Source of the DNA: an uncultured Prevotellaceae bacterium
Lineage (GTDB): Bacteria > Bacteroidota > Bacteroidia > Bacteroidales > Bacteroidaceae
Direction: 5' to 3'
Assembly (NCBI GenBank): GCA_900315565.1
Contig: OMZS01000010.1
Location: forward strand, 1 to 64,000
Length of the DNA: 64,000 bases
Shown: piece after piece, positions 52,002-61,413 of the stretch
How positions within the stretch are numbered: position 1 is the first letter of the stretch
How the letters are laid out: every line of letters starts with the position of its first letter
Translations under genes and position numbers: made by a program
Notes under the pieces: generated by a model
What the model was told of the DNA's origin: nothing
What the model saw: only the letters and a program-made list of their open reading frames with translations
The model's database searches: none

Positions 52002-55000
52002 TTATTGCTCTTTCTTAGTCGTACAAAGATTGACCAGATAAACAATGCTCATGTAAGGAATGCCCGTATTGCTCTGCAAGCCAATTTCGCATGTACGGCT
52101 ATTAGAATAGCCCACCTCAATGTGGTTCTTCTCAATCTGCGGACGAAGCTTGCGCAGGGCATAGCGGTTCATCTCGGGATAGGTGAATCCGCGGTCGCCG
52201 GCAAATCCGCAACAGCCCACACCCTCGGGCAGATAAACATTGCGCGAGCACAACTTTGCCAGGGCGATGAGGTCGCCTGCCACGCCCATCTCGCGGGTAG
52301 AGCAGGTAATGTGGAGGGCGATGCGGCGGTCGGTGGGATGGAACTCGAGCCTGTCAACCAAATACTTCATGATAAACTCGGCCGGCTCGTAGAGCTTCAT
52401 TTTCTTCATCACCTTCTTCATACGATGCAGACAGGGGCTTTGCGCACAGAGCACCGGATACTTGCCCTGCTCTGAGGCTTTCCAGAGCGCGGCTTCAAGC
52501 TCAGCACTCTTACGGTCGGCAATGTCGAGCATGCCCTTACTTTCCCAAATCTGACCGCAACACATTTTCTCCATGCCCTCGGGGAAAATCACCTCGTAGC
52601 CTGCCTTCGCCATGAGTTGTATCACCTCATCGACGAGTGCATGCTTAACAGGTGCCTCCTTGGCAAGTCCCATGGTCTGGTTGATACAGCTGGGGAAATA
52701 AACCACCTTGAGATCCTCTTTCTGGGTGCTATCTGCCGTGTGCTGAGTTGCCGAGCGCTCGATGATAAACTGTGTGAGGTCGGTTTTCTTGGGCTGACGT
52801 TTCTTCTTGGGCATGGCCGTTGTCCACAAAGGCAGTCCCATTTTGTTCATGCCACGGCAAATGGCACTCATGTTCTTCGAGCCCAGCGTCACATGTCCCA
52901 GATGGGCCACATCGAGCACCAGGCGCAGGCCCGACTTGATGCCGGCCATGTGGTTGGCGGCAAACTCGCCCACCTTGTAGCCCGTCTTGTTGTTGAGCAT
53001 GTCCATTTGGCGGATAAGGTGGGTCAGCTCACCCGTGTTAATCTTCATCGGGCATGAGGTGGAGCACAGCCCGTCGGTGGCGCACGTCTGGTCGCCGTAG
53101 TACTTGTATTGCTTCTTGAGCGTAGCCACTCGCTCGGGATTTTCGCCCGTAGCCTCCAGGGCCCTTATCTCGCGCTGAACAGCAATACGCATGCGCGACG
53201 ACAGGGTGAGTCCGCACGACATGCAATTCACCTCACAGAACCCGCACTCTATGCACTTGTTGGCTCTCTTCACGGCACGGATGGTTTCCTGGGCCGTAGA
53301 GAGGCTTTCGTCCATGAGGTACTTGCCGCCGTCGGGCACGCGGTCGAAGTCGAAATCGAGAACGGGCAGCGGCTTCAGACACTTGATGAAACACTCGGGG
53401 TCGTCGTTGAATATAACGCCTTGGTTCAGCAGTCCGTTGGGGTCGAAAATGGCTTTCAGCTCCTTCATCACGGCGTAGGCTTTCTCGCGCCACTCGTATT
53501 TCACAAACGGAGCCATGTTGCGGCCTGTGCCGTGCTCGGCCTTCAACGAACCGTCGTATTCCTCCACCACCAAGCGAGCCACGTCGCGCATCATCTCCTC
53601 ATAGCGTTTCACCTCGGTCTCGCTCTTAAAGCTTTGGTTCAATATAAAATGGTAATTGCCTTCAAAAGCATGACCGTAGATGCAGGCATCCGAATAGCCG
53701 TGGTCGGCAATCATCTTCTGCAACTTCACCGTGGCCTCGGGCAGACACTCAATGGGGAATGCCACGTCCTCGATGAGGCACGACGTGCCCACAGGACGCG
53801 TACCGCCCACCGACGGGAAGATACCCGAGCGGATGGCCCAGTACTTGCCATACACGGCCGGATCTTCGGTAAACTCGGCGGGGATGTAGAGGCGGAACTG
53901 CCCCAGACACTCTTTGATTTTCGAAATCTTCTCCAGCAGTTGCTCGTGGGTTTTTGCCTTTGTCTCTGTGAGTATGGCTGTCAGGTTGTGGTAGTCGCCT
54001 GGTTGCACGCCCTCAATCTTGCCTGCGTCAACGTCTTTCTTGTATTGCAGATACACGGGGTCGTCAACCGAGTTAAGCGACATGTAGTCCAGCATCTCGG
54101 CACTCTTCACCATCAGCTGCTCAGCACTCATCTTCAAGTCCTCGTCGCCCGCCTTCAGTTTCTTCATGGCCACCACTGCCTCGCAACTTTCTTTCATTGT
54201 GAGGAAGTAAACCATGGCCGAGGCCTTGAACGGATAGTCATGAAGTGTGCGCATGGTCACCTCCGACACAAAGGCCAGCGTGCCTTCGCTGCCCACCATG
54301 CAGTGGGCCATGATGTCGAACGGGTCATCGTAGGCCAGCAACGGGCGGATGTTCAGTCCAGTCACGTTCTTGATGCTGTACTTCTTACTGATGCGGTCGG
54401 CCAGTTCCTTGTCGGCACGCACACGGTCGCGCAAGTCCTCAATTTTCTTGATAAAGTCGGGGTGCGACTGGCGGAAAGCCTCCTTGCTCTTCTCGTCGCC
54501 CGTATCCACGATGGTGCCGTCGGTCAACACCAGGCGGGCGCTCACCAGCATGCGGTCGCTGTTGGCATGCACGCCACAGTTCATGCCCGAGGCGTTGTTG
54601 CACACAATGCCGCCCACCATGGCCGAGCCGATGCTGGCCGGGTCGGGTGGGAATACGCGTCCGTAAGGCTTTAGTATCTCATTCACACGCGAACCCACAA
54701 TGCCCGGCTGCAGCCGTATGGTGTCCTGGTTGGGGCCTATTTCATATTGCTCCCAGTGTTTGCCGGCCACGATGAGCACCGAGTCGCTGATGCTCTGACC
54801 CGAGAGCGACGTGCCCGCAGCCCTAAAGGTGAAGGGCAGATTGTGGCGCTGGCAGGCTCCTATAATCTTGGCAACTTGCTGCTCATCGTCGCTGCGCACC
54901 ACCACTTTGGGTATCTGGCGATAGAAGCTGGCATCAGTACCCCACCCCAACGTCCGCAGTTCGTCGGTATAGATGTTGTCAGCATTTACAAACTCTTTGA

Positions 55001-55067
55001 TTTCGGCCAGAAACGCATCGTATTGAGCTGATTTCGGCCTGCTGTTTGAAAGGTTCGATTGTGTCAT
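52002..55067 (-). CDS. FAD-linked oxidase / Fe-S oxidoreductase fusion (D-lactate dehydrogenase type)
   Basis: The 1021-residue protein joins a GlcD-like FAD domain (PFTFRAAGTSLSGQSISD, GSAMVGGIVCNNASGMNCGV, VGSEGTLAFVSEVT, AEHGTGRNMAPFV) with a ferredoxin-like part (CIECGFCEVNC, CATDGLCSTSCPM). A GlcF-type C-terminus carries two CCG motifs (KMCCGQIWES, VGCCGFAGDRG). Such fusions oxidise D-lactate or another 2-hydroxyacid and pass electrons to quinone. There is no membrane helix, so it is peripheral. The ATG at 55067 is chosen; the frame stays open to 55364, but the -7 box TATATTTG lies at 55106-55113, inside that extension. Confidence 0.85.
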   Translation of the reverse strand: MTQSNLSNSRPKSAQYDAFLAEIKEFVNADNIYTDELRTLGWGTDASFYRQIPKVVVRSDDEQQVAKIIGACQRHNLPFTFRAAGTSLSGQSISDSVLIVAGKHWEQYEIGPNQDTIRLQPGIVGSRVNEILKPYGRVFPPDPASIGSAMVGGIVCNNASGMNCGVHANSDRMLVSARLVLTDGTIVDTGDEKSKEAFRQSHPDFIKKIEDLRDRVRADKELADRISKKYSIKNVTGLNIRPLLAYDDPFDIMAHCMVGSEGTLAFVSEVTMRTLHDYPFKASAMVYFLTMKESCEAVVAMKKLKAGDEDLKMSAEQLMVKSAEMLDYMSLNSVDDPVYLQYKKDVDAGKIEGVQPGDYHNLTAILTETKAKTHEQLLEKISKIKECLGQFRLYIPAEFTEDPAVYGKYWAIRSGIFPSVGGTRPVGTSCLIEDVAFPIECLPEATVKLQKMIADHGYSDACIYGHAFEGNYHFILNQSFKSETEVKRYEEMMRDVARLVVEEYDGSLKAEHGTGRNMAPFVKYEWREKAYAVMKELKAIFDPNGLLNQGVIFNDDPECFIKCLKPLPVLDFDFDRVPDGGKYLMDESLSTAQETIRAVKRANKCIECGFCEVNCMSCGLTLSSRMRIAVQREIRALEATGENPERVATLKKQYKYYGDQTCATDGLCSTSCPMKINTGELTHLIRQMDMLNNKTGYKVGEFAANHMAGIKSGLRLVLDVAHLGHVTLGSKNMSAICRGMNKMGLPLWTTAMPKKKRQPKKTDLTQFIIERSATQHTADSTQKEDLKVVYFPSCINQTMGLAKEAPVKHALVDEVIQLMAKAGYEVIFPEGMEKMCCGQIWESKGMLDIADRKSAELEAALWKASEQGKYPVLCAQSPCLHRMKKVMKKMKLYEPAEFIMKYLVDRLEFHPTDRRIALHITCSTREMGVAGDLIALAKLCSRNVYLPEGVGCCGFAGDRGFTYPEMNRYALRKLRPQIEKNHIEVGYSNSRTCEIGLQSNTGIPYMSIVYLVNLCTTKKEQ

Positions 55068-55105
55068 AGTACGTATATCATTATGTTTTACATAGTTTCT
55101 GTTGG

Positions 55106-55113
55106 CAAATATA
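55106..55113 (-). promoter_or_regulatory. -7 box of the FAD/Fe-S dehydrogenase gene
   Basis: The minus strand reads TATATTTG, about 39 bp before the chosen start. No clear -33 box is seen. Confidence 0.5.
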
Positions 55114-55154
55114 GTAAAAATAATCGAGTCTTCACCGCGAAAACGCATTTTTTT

Positions 55155-55162
55155 TATCTTTG
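55155..55162 (+). promoter_or_regulatory. Upstream -7 box in the uxaB leader
   Basis: TATCTTTG matches the consensus, 330 bp before uxaB. The interval 55068-55491 has no convincing gene: it holds this site, a small GCTGCGGC/GCCGCAGC hairpin near 55253-55271, a pyrimidine-rich tract and the second -7 box below. Confidence 0.4.
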
Positions 55163-55431
55163 CAGGCACATTTTCTAATACTAACAACAAAAAAGCCAAA
55201 AAACATAATGCCGCACCAAGATATATCAGCACAACTCGTTTCATTACCGTATGCTGCGGCACCGCCGCAGCCACCCTTCTCTCCTCCTTTTTTCTATTCC
55301 TTTTTTTCTTTCCCTCTTTTTTTACCTTTACAAAATGCAAAGCAATGAGTTTATAGTTAACCAACGGTTATTTCGTAAACCTTTGCGTGAGATTTTGGTG
55401 AAAAAACATACCATTGTAAGCCAAAAAGCAC

Positions 55432-55439
55432 TACCTTTG
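55432..55439 (+). promoter_or_regulatory. -7 box of uxaB
   Basis: TACCTTTG lies 53 bp before the uxaB start codon. A TTG occurs 15 bp upstream, shorter than the usual spacing. Confidence 0.55.
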
Positions 55440-55491
55440 CAACAGAAAAACGAACACTAAAAAACAAATCTAATAAAATCTTAGCAAAATC

Positions 55492-56970
55492 ATGAGCAAT
55501 CTGAAATCATTAAGCAAGCTGACCGCTCCAAAGAGCGTCATGCCAGAGAAAATCATCCAGTTTGGTGAAGGTAATTTCCTGCGCGCATTTGTCGATTGGA
55601 TTATCTGGAACATGAACCAGAAGACCAATTTCAACGGCAGCGTGGTGGTGGTGCAGCCCATCGAGCGCGGAATGGTGGACTGGCTCAACGGCCAAGACTG
55701 TCTCTACCACGTCAACCTGCAAGGCCGCCAGAACGGCGAGGCTGTGAACACACTTGAGCGTATCGACGTCATCAGCCGCGCCCTGAATCCCTACACACAG
55801 AACTGGGCCTTCATGGCACTTGCCGAGCAGCCCGAGATTCGTTTCGTCATTTCGAACACCACCGAGGCCGGCATTGCCTTCGACCCCGCCTGCAAGCTGA
55901 GCGACGCTCCCGCCAGCAGCTATCCTGGCAAGCTGGTGCAGCTGCTGTTCCACCGCTACAAGACTTTCGACGGCGACCCCAAGAAGGGACTCATCATCAT
56001 GCCTTGCGAGCTGATTTTCCTCAACGGACATCACCTGAAGGAGTGCATCTACAAGTACATTGAGTTGTGGAAAGACGACTTCGGCAAGGACTACGAGGGC
56101 TTCAAAGAGTGGTTTACTAAATATAACTATGTTTGCGCCACGCTGGTTGACCGCATCGTGCCCGGATTCCCCCGCAAAGAGATTGCCGACATCCAGCAGA
56201 AGATTGGCTACAAGGACAACCTTGTTGTTCAGGCCGAAATTTTCCACCTCTGGGTTATCGAGAAGGCCGAGAACATGACATGCGAGGAGCTGCGCGAAGA
56301 GTTCCCCGCTGAGAAGGCCGGCCTGCACGTGCTCATCGCCGAGAGCGAAAAGCCTTACCACGAGCGCAAGGTGACGCTGCTCAACGGTCCGCACACCGTG
56401 CTTTCGCCCGTCACCTATCTGAGCGGCGTGGATATTGTTCGCGACGCCTGCAACCACCCCGTACTGGGCAAATACATCCACAAGGTGCAGTTCGAGGAAC
56501 TCATGGAGACACTCAACCTGCCCATGGACGAGCTCAAGAAGTTTGCCGCCGATGTGCTGGAGCGCTTCAACAACCCGTTTGTTGACCATCAGGTGACGAG
56601 CATCATGCTCAACTCGTTCCCCAAATTCCAGGCCCGCGACCTGCCCGGCGTGAAGACCTATCTGGAGCGCAAGGGCGAACTGCCACAGGGACTCGTATTC
56701 GGTCTGGCTGCCATCATTACCTATTATAAAGGTGGTAAGCGTGCCGACGGCGCAGAAATCATCCCCAACGACGACCCGAAGATCATGGACCTGCTGAAAG
56801 AGCTTTGGGCTACCGGCGACACACAGAAAGTGGCCGACGGCGTTCTCGCAGCCGACTTCATCTGGGGCGAAGATCTGCACGGCGTCGAAGGACTGGCCGA
56901 GCTCGTGAAGAAAGATCTCGACCTGATTCAGGAAAAGGGCATGCTCGAGGCCGTGAAGACCATTTTGTAA
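55492..56970 (+). CDS. uxaB: Tagaturonate reductase (altronate oxidoreductase)
   Basis: The 492-residue member of the polyol/mannonate dehydrogenase family reduces tagaturonate to altronate with NADH in galacturonate (pectin) breakdown. Motifs are IIQFGEGNFLRAFVDWII (NAD site), VDRIVPGFPRKEI, the catalytic lysine region LLNGPHTVLSP, and the helical C-terminal domain. Length and the QFGEGNFLR start match UxaB rather than mannitol dehydrogenase or UxuB. It stands alone, with no other uxa/uxu gene within the window, and ends in a strong terminator. Confidence 0.9.
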   Translation: MSNLKSLSKLTAPKSVMPEKIIQFGEGNFLRAFVDWIIWNMNQKTNFNGSVVVVQPIERGMVDWLNGQDCLYHVNLQGRQNGEAVNTLERIDVISRALNPYTQNWAFMALAEQPEIRFVISNTTEAGIAFDPACKLSDAPASSYPGKLVQLLFHRYKTFDGDPKKGLIIMPCELIFLNGHHLKECIYKYIELWKDDFGKDYEGFKEWFTKYNYVCATLVDRIVPGFPRKEIADIQQKIGYKDNLVVQAEIFHLWVIEKAENMTCEELREEFPAEKAGLHVLIAESEKPYHERKVTLLNGPHTVLSPVTYLSGVDIVRDACNHPVLGKYIHKVQFEELMETLNLPMDELKKFAADVLERFNNPFVDHQVTSIMLNSFPKFQARDLPGVKTYLERKGELPQGLVFGLAAIITYYKGGKRADGAEIIPNDDPKIMDLLKELWATGDTQKVADGVLAADFIWGEDLHGVEGLAELVKKDLDLIQEKGMLEAVKTIL

Positions 56971-56980
56971 GAAAACAACT

Positions 56981-57023
56981 GAAAAATGGAAGATGAAAGT
57001 TTGGACTTCATCTTCCATTTTTC
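56981..57023 (+). terminator. Terminator of uxaB
   Basis: GAAAAATGGAAGATGAA and TTCATCTTCCATTTTTC are perfect 17-bp arms with a 9-nt loop, followed by TTTTAATT. Confidence 0.92.
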
Positions 57024-57128
57024 TTTTAATTGAGGCAAATATACTTTTCGAGATGTTTCAAAAGGCATTTCTCAAGTTTCATGGCTAAAGAAACGGGGCA
57101 AAAAAGATTTTTTTTGCTCCATTTTTTG

Positions 57129-57136
57129 TACTTTTG
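57129..57136 (+). promoter_or_regulatory. -7 box of the CotH-family gene
   Basis: TACTTTTG lies 27 bp before the start codon, with a T-rich tract 18-20 bp upstream in the -33 position. Confidence 0.6.
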
Positions 57137-57162
57137 CAGCCATTATTATCAACTACAACCTT

Positions 57163-59658
57163 ATGAAACATTCATTACGTATCATTTCCTTAGCCTTTTT
57201 GGCAATGCTGTCCGCTCAGGTAAGCCATGGACAGCTAGTAATTAACGAACTGATGCAATCGAACATCGACTGCATTATGGACGACCTCAAAGAGTTTCCC
57301 GACTCGTGGGTAGAGCTCTACAACAGCGGCAACGAAGCCGTCAACCTGCAAGACTACATGCTGGGCACCAAGGACAAGCCCGGCAAAGCATGGCCTCTGC
57401 CCAACAAGACGCTCAAAGCCAAGCAATATGAGGTGGTTTTCTGCGACAAAGAAGAAACTGGTCTGCACACCGATTTCCGTCTGGAATCGGGCAAGGACGG
57501 CAGCGTTTATCTCTTCAAAGGCGAAGAAATAGTAGATAAGGTGGAGAAAATGAAGAAAATGCCGGCACCCAACATCGCCTACGGACGCAAGACCGACGGT
57601 GCTAACGACTGGGGCTATCAGGAAACACCCACACCAGGGAAGGCCAACTGCGGCGCTACCTGCAAGGACATTCTCGGTGAGCCTGTGTTCAGTGAGGCAG
57701 GCCGCGTGCTGACCACTTCGGGCAATATCTCGCTCACGCTCTCGCTTCCCGAGAACGCACCTGAAGGAGCGGTCATCCGCTACACCACCAACGGCTCAGA
57801 GCCTACCGAAGCAAGCGCACTCTATCAGTCGCCCATCAGCATCAGCTCGAGCAAGGTGGTTAGAGCCAAAGTGTTCTGCAAAGGATGGCTCTCGCCCATA
57901 TCCACCGCTCAGTCGTACATCTTCCTCGGACGCAACTGGACCATACCCGTTGTTTCCATTGTCACTGACGACCGCTACATGAACGACGCTCAGATTGGAA
58001 TCATTGCCAACAATCCCGACAAGAATCACAAGCACGACTGGCGACGTCCCATGAATCTTGAGTATTTCGATGCAGAAGGAACCACGAGCGCCATCAACCA
58101 GCTGTGCGAGGCACGAGTAATGGGCGGACAGTCGCGCGAGCACAAATTAAAGTCGTTGGCCGTTTATGCCAACAAGCGTTTTGGCGTGAAGCGTTTCGAA
58201 TATGAGTTCTTCCCCGACCAGAAACCCGGACTCACCGACTTCAAGAGCATCATGCTGCGCAATGCCGGCAACGACTTTGGCGGTCTTTATATGCGCGATG
58301 CCGTCATTCAGCGTGTCATGGGACAGAATGCCGACCTCGACTGGCAGGCATGGCAACCCACAGCCGTCTTCCTCAACGGAGAATACAAGGGGATGCTGAA
58401 CATACGCGAACGCTCGAACGACGACAACATCTACACCAACTACGACGGACTGGAAGATATCGACATGATTGAAATCTCGCAGGAGAACAGCCAGATGATT
58501 GAAGAGCTGAAAGCAGGGTCTTTGGATAACTACGAGGCTTTCAAGGCTTTCTACAACGAACCAGGCCACAAAAAAGCCGAATATGATGAGCTTATGGACA
58601 CCCAGGAGTTCATGAACCTGATGATTATGAACCTTTACTACGGCAACCTCGATTTCCCCGGCAACAACCTCGTCTGGTGGCGACCCATTGCAGACGGCGG
58701 AAAATGGCGCTGCATTGCCAAGGACACAGATTTCGGACTGGGTCTCTACGGTCGCTCATCGGACTATAACACCATTAATTGGATTTACAACAACAATGCC
58801 GATCCGGGCAACGCCTGGGCAAACACCCCCGAAGCTACACAGCTCTTCCGCAGTCTGATGGCCGATGCCGACTTCAACCGCGAGTTCATCGACCATTGCG
58901 CCATCTACATGGGCGACTTTTTGAACGAAAGAGGAACCCGCCAGATTTGGGACCCCATGGCAAGTTTGGTGAAGCCTGAGCTTATTGAACACCGCAAAGT
59001 CAACAACTCCTTTGGCTGGGGTTGGGGATGGACACCCGACTATGAGGGTGAAATCAACAACGAAATCAACAATGCCAGAAACTGGCTCAGCAAGCGCACC
59101 GACAACTTCTACAGACATGTGGCCAATTACTACAAGCTGGGCACTCCCACGCCACTCATCATCAACAAAGATGCCAGCGAGCAAGTTGCCACCGTGGTCA
59201 ACGGCGTGGAAATCAAACAGCCTTTCTTCGACGGCAAGTTCTTTGCCAACCGCCAGCTGAAGGTTGAAGGCAAAGCTGCCGAAGGAAGAGCCGTGAAGGG
59301 ATGGAAAGTGACACAGACCAACACCGACGGATCGGTGACGGAGAAAGAAATCAGTTCACCCGTCTATACATTCACCATGCCCGCATGCAAAAACCTTGCA
59401 CTGAATGCCGTCTTCGGCGAAAACACCGGCATCGACGAGGTAAACGACGAGACCAGCTGGAGATGGAACATTGAGAACAATGAGCTAGTGCTCAACGGTG
59501 TGGTCAAAGGCACCGACGTGGCCCTCTACAACGTAAGCGGTATGCTGATTTGTCAACAGAAATCGGCTGGCACTGCCACCCTCCGCATGCCGCTCAACGG
59601 CAATGCCCGCATCTACGTGCTCAGAGTGGGAACGGAATGTGTGAAGATAAAACTATGA
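57163..59658 (+). CDS. Secreted CotH-kinase-family protein with lamin-tail and CHB_HEX_C-like domains
   Basis: The 831-residue protein has a signal peptide (RIISLAFLAMLSAQVSHGQ). A lamin-tail domain covers about 25-130 (LVINELMQSNID, DSWVELYNSGNEAVNLQDYML) and a chitobiase C-terminal-like domain about 170-250 (EGAVIRYTTNGSEPTEASALY). A CotH-type domain spans about 260-600 (RVMGGQSREHKLKSLAVYANKRFG, MLNIRERSNDDN, AKDTDFGLG). The C-terminal tail (ALYNVSGMLICQQKSAG..) looks like a sorting domain. CotH proteins are atypical protein kinases in spore coats; secreted Bacteroidales members have no known substrate. It is a single-gene unit. Confidence 0.85.
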   Translation: MKHSLRIISLAFLAMLSAQVSHGQLVINELMQSNIDCIMDDLKEFPDSWVELYNSGNEAVNLQDYMLGTKDKPGKAWPLPNKTLKAKQYEVVFCDKEETGLHTDFRLESGKDGSVYLFKGEEIVDKVEKMKKMPAPNIAYGRKTDGANDWGYQETPTPGKANCGATCKDILGEPVFSEAGRVLTTSGNISLTLSLPENAPEGAVIRYTTNGSEPTEASALYQSPISISSSKVVRAKVFCKGWLSPISTAQSYIFLGRNWTIPVVSIVTDDRYMNDAQIGIIANNPDKNHKHDWRRPMNLEYFDAEGTTSAINQLCEARVMGGQSREHKLKSLAVYANKRFGVKRFEYEFFPDQKPGLTDFKSIMLRNAGNDFGGLYMRDAVIQRVMGQNADLDWQAWQPTAVFLNGEYKGMLNIRERSNDDNIYTNYDGLEDIDMIEISQENSQMIEELKAGSLDNYEAFKAFYNEPGHKKAEYDELMDTQEFMNLMIMNLYYGNLDFPGNNLVWWRPIADGGKWRCIAKDTDFGLGLYGRSSDYNTINWIYNNNADPGNAWANTPEATQLFRSLMADADFNREFIDHCAIYMGDFLNERGTRQIWDPMASLVKPELIEHRKVNNSFGWGWGWTPDYEGEINNEINNARNWLSKRTDNFYRHVANYYKLGTPTPLIINKDASEQVATVVNGVEIKQPFFDGKFFANRQLKVEGKAAEGRAVKGWKVTQTNTDGSVTEKEISSPVYTFTMPACKNLALNAVFGENTGIDEVNDETSWRWNIENNELVLNGVVKGTDVALYNVSGMLICQQKSAGTATLRMPLNGNARIYVLRVGTECVKIKL

Positions 59659-59695
59659 TGCAAACAACTCACCACTCATTCACATAAAATAATAG

Positions 59696-59734
59696 AGGAT
59701 GTGCTTCAAATTGAAGTGCATCCTTTGTTTTTTA
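59696..59734 (+). terminator. Terminator after the CotH-family gene
   Basis: AGGATGTGCTTCA and TGAAGTGCATCCT pair (one bulge or mismatch) with a short loop, followed by TTGTTTTTTAT. Confidence 0.88.
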
Positions 59735-59788
59735 TAAATCCATTTAGATGCTACGGAAAAAACATCTGAAAAAATCATCTGAAAAAGC

Positions 59789-59819
59789 ATTGCCAATTGT
59801 TTTTTTTATTGTAATTTTG
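59789..59819 (+). promoter_or_regulatory. Promoter of dnaB
   Basis: ATTG (59789-59792) and TAATTTTG (59812-59819) are 19 bp apart, only 8 bp before the start codon, which implies a very short or absent leader. Confidence 0.55.
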
Positions 59820-59827
59820 CGGCCACT

Positions 59828-61333
59828 ATGGCAGAAACTAGCAACAAAAACAATCGGCACAATTCAACACCCATTGACAACAAGTATGGGCATTTGCAAC
59901 CGCAAGCCCCTGACATTGAGCGCCTGGTGCTGGGCGCACTAATGGTTGACAAAGATGCATTCTCGATGATTAGCGAGCTGGTGCGTCCGGAAACTTTCTA
60001 TGAGCCGCGCAACCAGAAGATATTCCAGGCCATTCAGACGCTGAGTCTGGCTGAGAAACCCGTGGATATTGCCACCGTCACCGAACAGCTGAAACGCGAT
60101 GGCACGCTGGAGGATGTGGGCGGCCCCATTTATCTGCTGGATCTCAACCAGCATGTGGCCTCGTCGGCACACATTGAGTATCACGCCAAGATTCTTGCAC
60201 AGAAATCCCTTGCTCGCCAGCTCATTTCCTACGCCAGCATGCTGGAAACAAAAGCCTTTGATGAGACCATCGACGTGGACGAACTGATGCAAGAGGCCGA
60301 AGGCTCGCTCTTTGAGCTTTCACAGCGCAACATGAAGCAAGACTACACGCAGATTGACCCTGTGCTGAAGAATGCTGTTGATATATTACAAAAAGCATTT
60401 GCCAATCCGGGCGGACTGACGGGCATTCCATCGGGATATACCGATTTGGACGACAAAACGGCGGGCTGGCAAGACTCCGACTTGGTGATTCTGGCCGGAC
60501 GCCCGGCCATGGGAAAAACCGCCTTTGCCCTCTCGCTGGCCAAAAATATTGCCATCGACCAACAGATACCCGTGGGATTCTTCTCACTGGAAATGAGCAA
60601 CGTACAGCTGGTGAACCGTCTGATTGCCAATGTATGCGAAATCGACGGTAAGAAGATACTCAACGGTCAGCTGACAGACGTCGAGTGGAACCGTCTGGAC
60701 AAAAAGCTGCGCACCATGCAAGGCAAACCGTTGTACATAGACGACACGCCAGGCATGTCGATTTTCGAGCTGCGCACCAAAGCCCGCCGACTGGTACGCG
60801 AAAAACATGTGAAGATGATAATGATTGACTATCTGCAGCTGATGAACGCCAACGGCGTGAAGTTTGGCAGCCGTCAGGAAGAGGTGTCTACCATCAGCCG
60901 TTCGCTGAAAGGCCTGGCCAAGGAACTGAACATTCCTATTCTGGCATTATCGCAGCTCAACCGTGGCGTGGAAGGCCGCGAGGGCATCGAGGGCAAGCGC
61001 CCGCAACTGAGCGACCTGCGCGAGTCGGGAGCCATCGAGCAGGATGCCGACATTGTCTGCTTTGTGCATCGTCCGGAATACTATCGCATCTACAACGACG
61101 AAAAGGGCAACGACCTGCGCCACAAAGCTCAAATCATTATTGCCAAGCACCGTAAGGGCGCCACTGGCGATGTGCTGCTGAATTTCCGTGGTGAGTACAC
61201 CCGTTTTGAGAATCCCGACGACAGTTTCCTGCCACCTTCCGAGGGGGGCGAGATTCGTGGCTCACGCATGAACGGCGGCATGGACGAAACCCAGTTGCCA
61301 CCACCTACTATGGACGGTCCAATGCCTTTCTGA
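59828..61333 (+). CDS. dnaB: Replicative DNA helicase DnaB
   Basis: The 501-residue helicase has the N-terminal DnaB domain (PDIERLVLGALMVDKDAF..ETFYEPRNQKIFQAI) and the RecA-like C-terminal domain. The latter contains Walker A LAGRPAMGKTAFALS, Walker B IMIDYLQLMN, ALSQLNRGVEGR and the arginine finger region SGAIEQDADIVCFVHR. Length is normal and no intein is present. The Pro/Met-rich tail (PPPTMDGPMPF) is disordered. The predicted transcription start is very near the ATG. Confidence 0.96.
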   Translation: MAETSNKNNRHNSTPIDNKYGHLQPQAPDIERLVLGALMVDKDAFSMISELVRPETFYEPRNQKIFQAIQTLSLAEKPVDIATVTEQLKRDGTLEDVGGPIYLLDLNQHVASSAHIEYHAKILAQKSLARQLISYASMLETKAFDETIDVDELMQEAEGSLFELSQRNMKQDYTQIDPVLKNAVDILQKAFANPGGLTGIPSGYTDLDDKTAGWQDSDLVILAGRPAMGKTAFALSLAKNIAIDQQIPVGFFSLEMSNVQLVNRLIANVCEIDGKKILNGQLTDVEWNRLDKKLRTMQGKPLYIDDTPGMSIFELRTKARRLVREKHVKMIMIDYLQLMNANGVKFGSRQEEVSTISRSLKGLAKELNIPILALSQLNRGVEGREGIEGKRPQLSDLRESGAIEQDADIVCFVHRPEYYRIYNDEKGNDLRHKAQIIIAKHRKGATGDVLLNFRGEYTRFENPDDSFLPPSEGGEIRGSRMNGGMDETQLPPPTMDGPMPF

Positions 61334-61413
61334 GTTGCTGACATACACAAATGAACACTGAAGATCTTTCAACAAGAAAAACAGATAATAGTTTTAACAA
61401 CAATATCACAACT

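Noticed and set aside
53109-54674. 521-residue plus-strand ORF opposite the FAD/Fe-S dehydrogenase
   Set aside because: Antisense of a gene whose FAD and Fe-S motifs are intact. Composition is typical of shadow frames.
55102-55356. 84-residue plus-strand ORF before uxaB
   Set aside because: Low-complexity Phe/Ser tail from a pyrimidine tract, and overlaps the opposite promoter; no family resemblance.
55068-55364. 99-residue N-terminal extension of the FAD/Fe-S dehydrogenase
   Set aside because: The frame is open and includes a hydrophobic stretch (VVLIYLGAALCFLAFLLLVL), but a TATATTTG -7 box lies inside it and GlcD-like proteins start near MTQSNL. The in-frame opening seems accidental, though a small separate membrane peptide cannot be fully excluded.
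55510-57018. 502-residue minus-strand ORF opposite uxaB
   Set aside because: Mirror of a well-supported enzyme; it also runs through the uxaB terminator.
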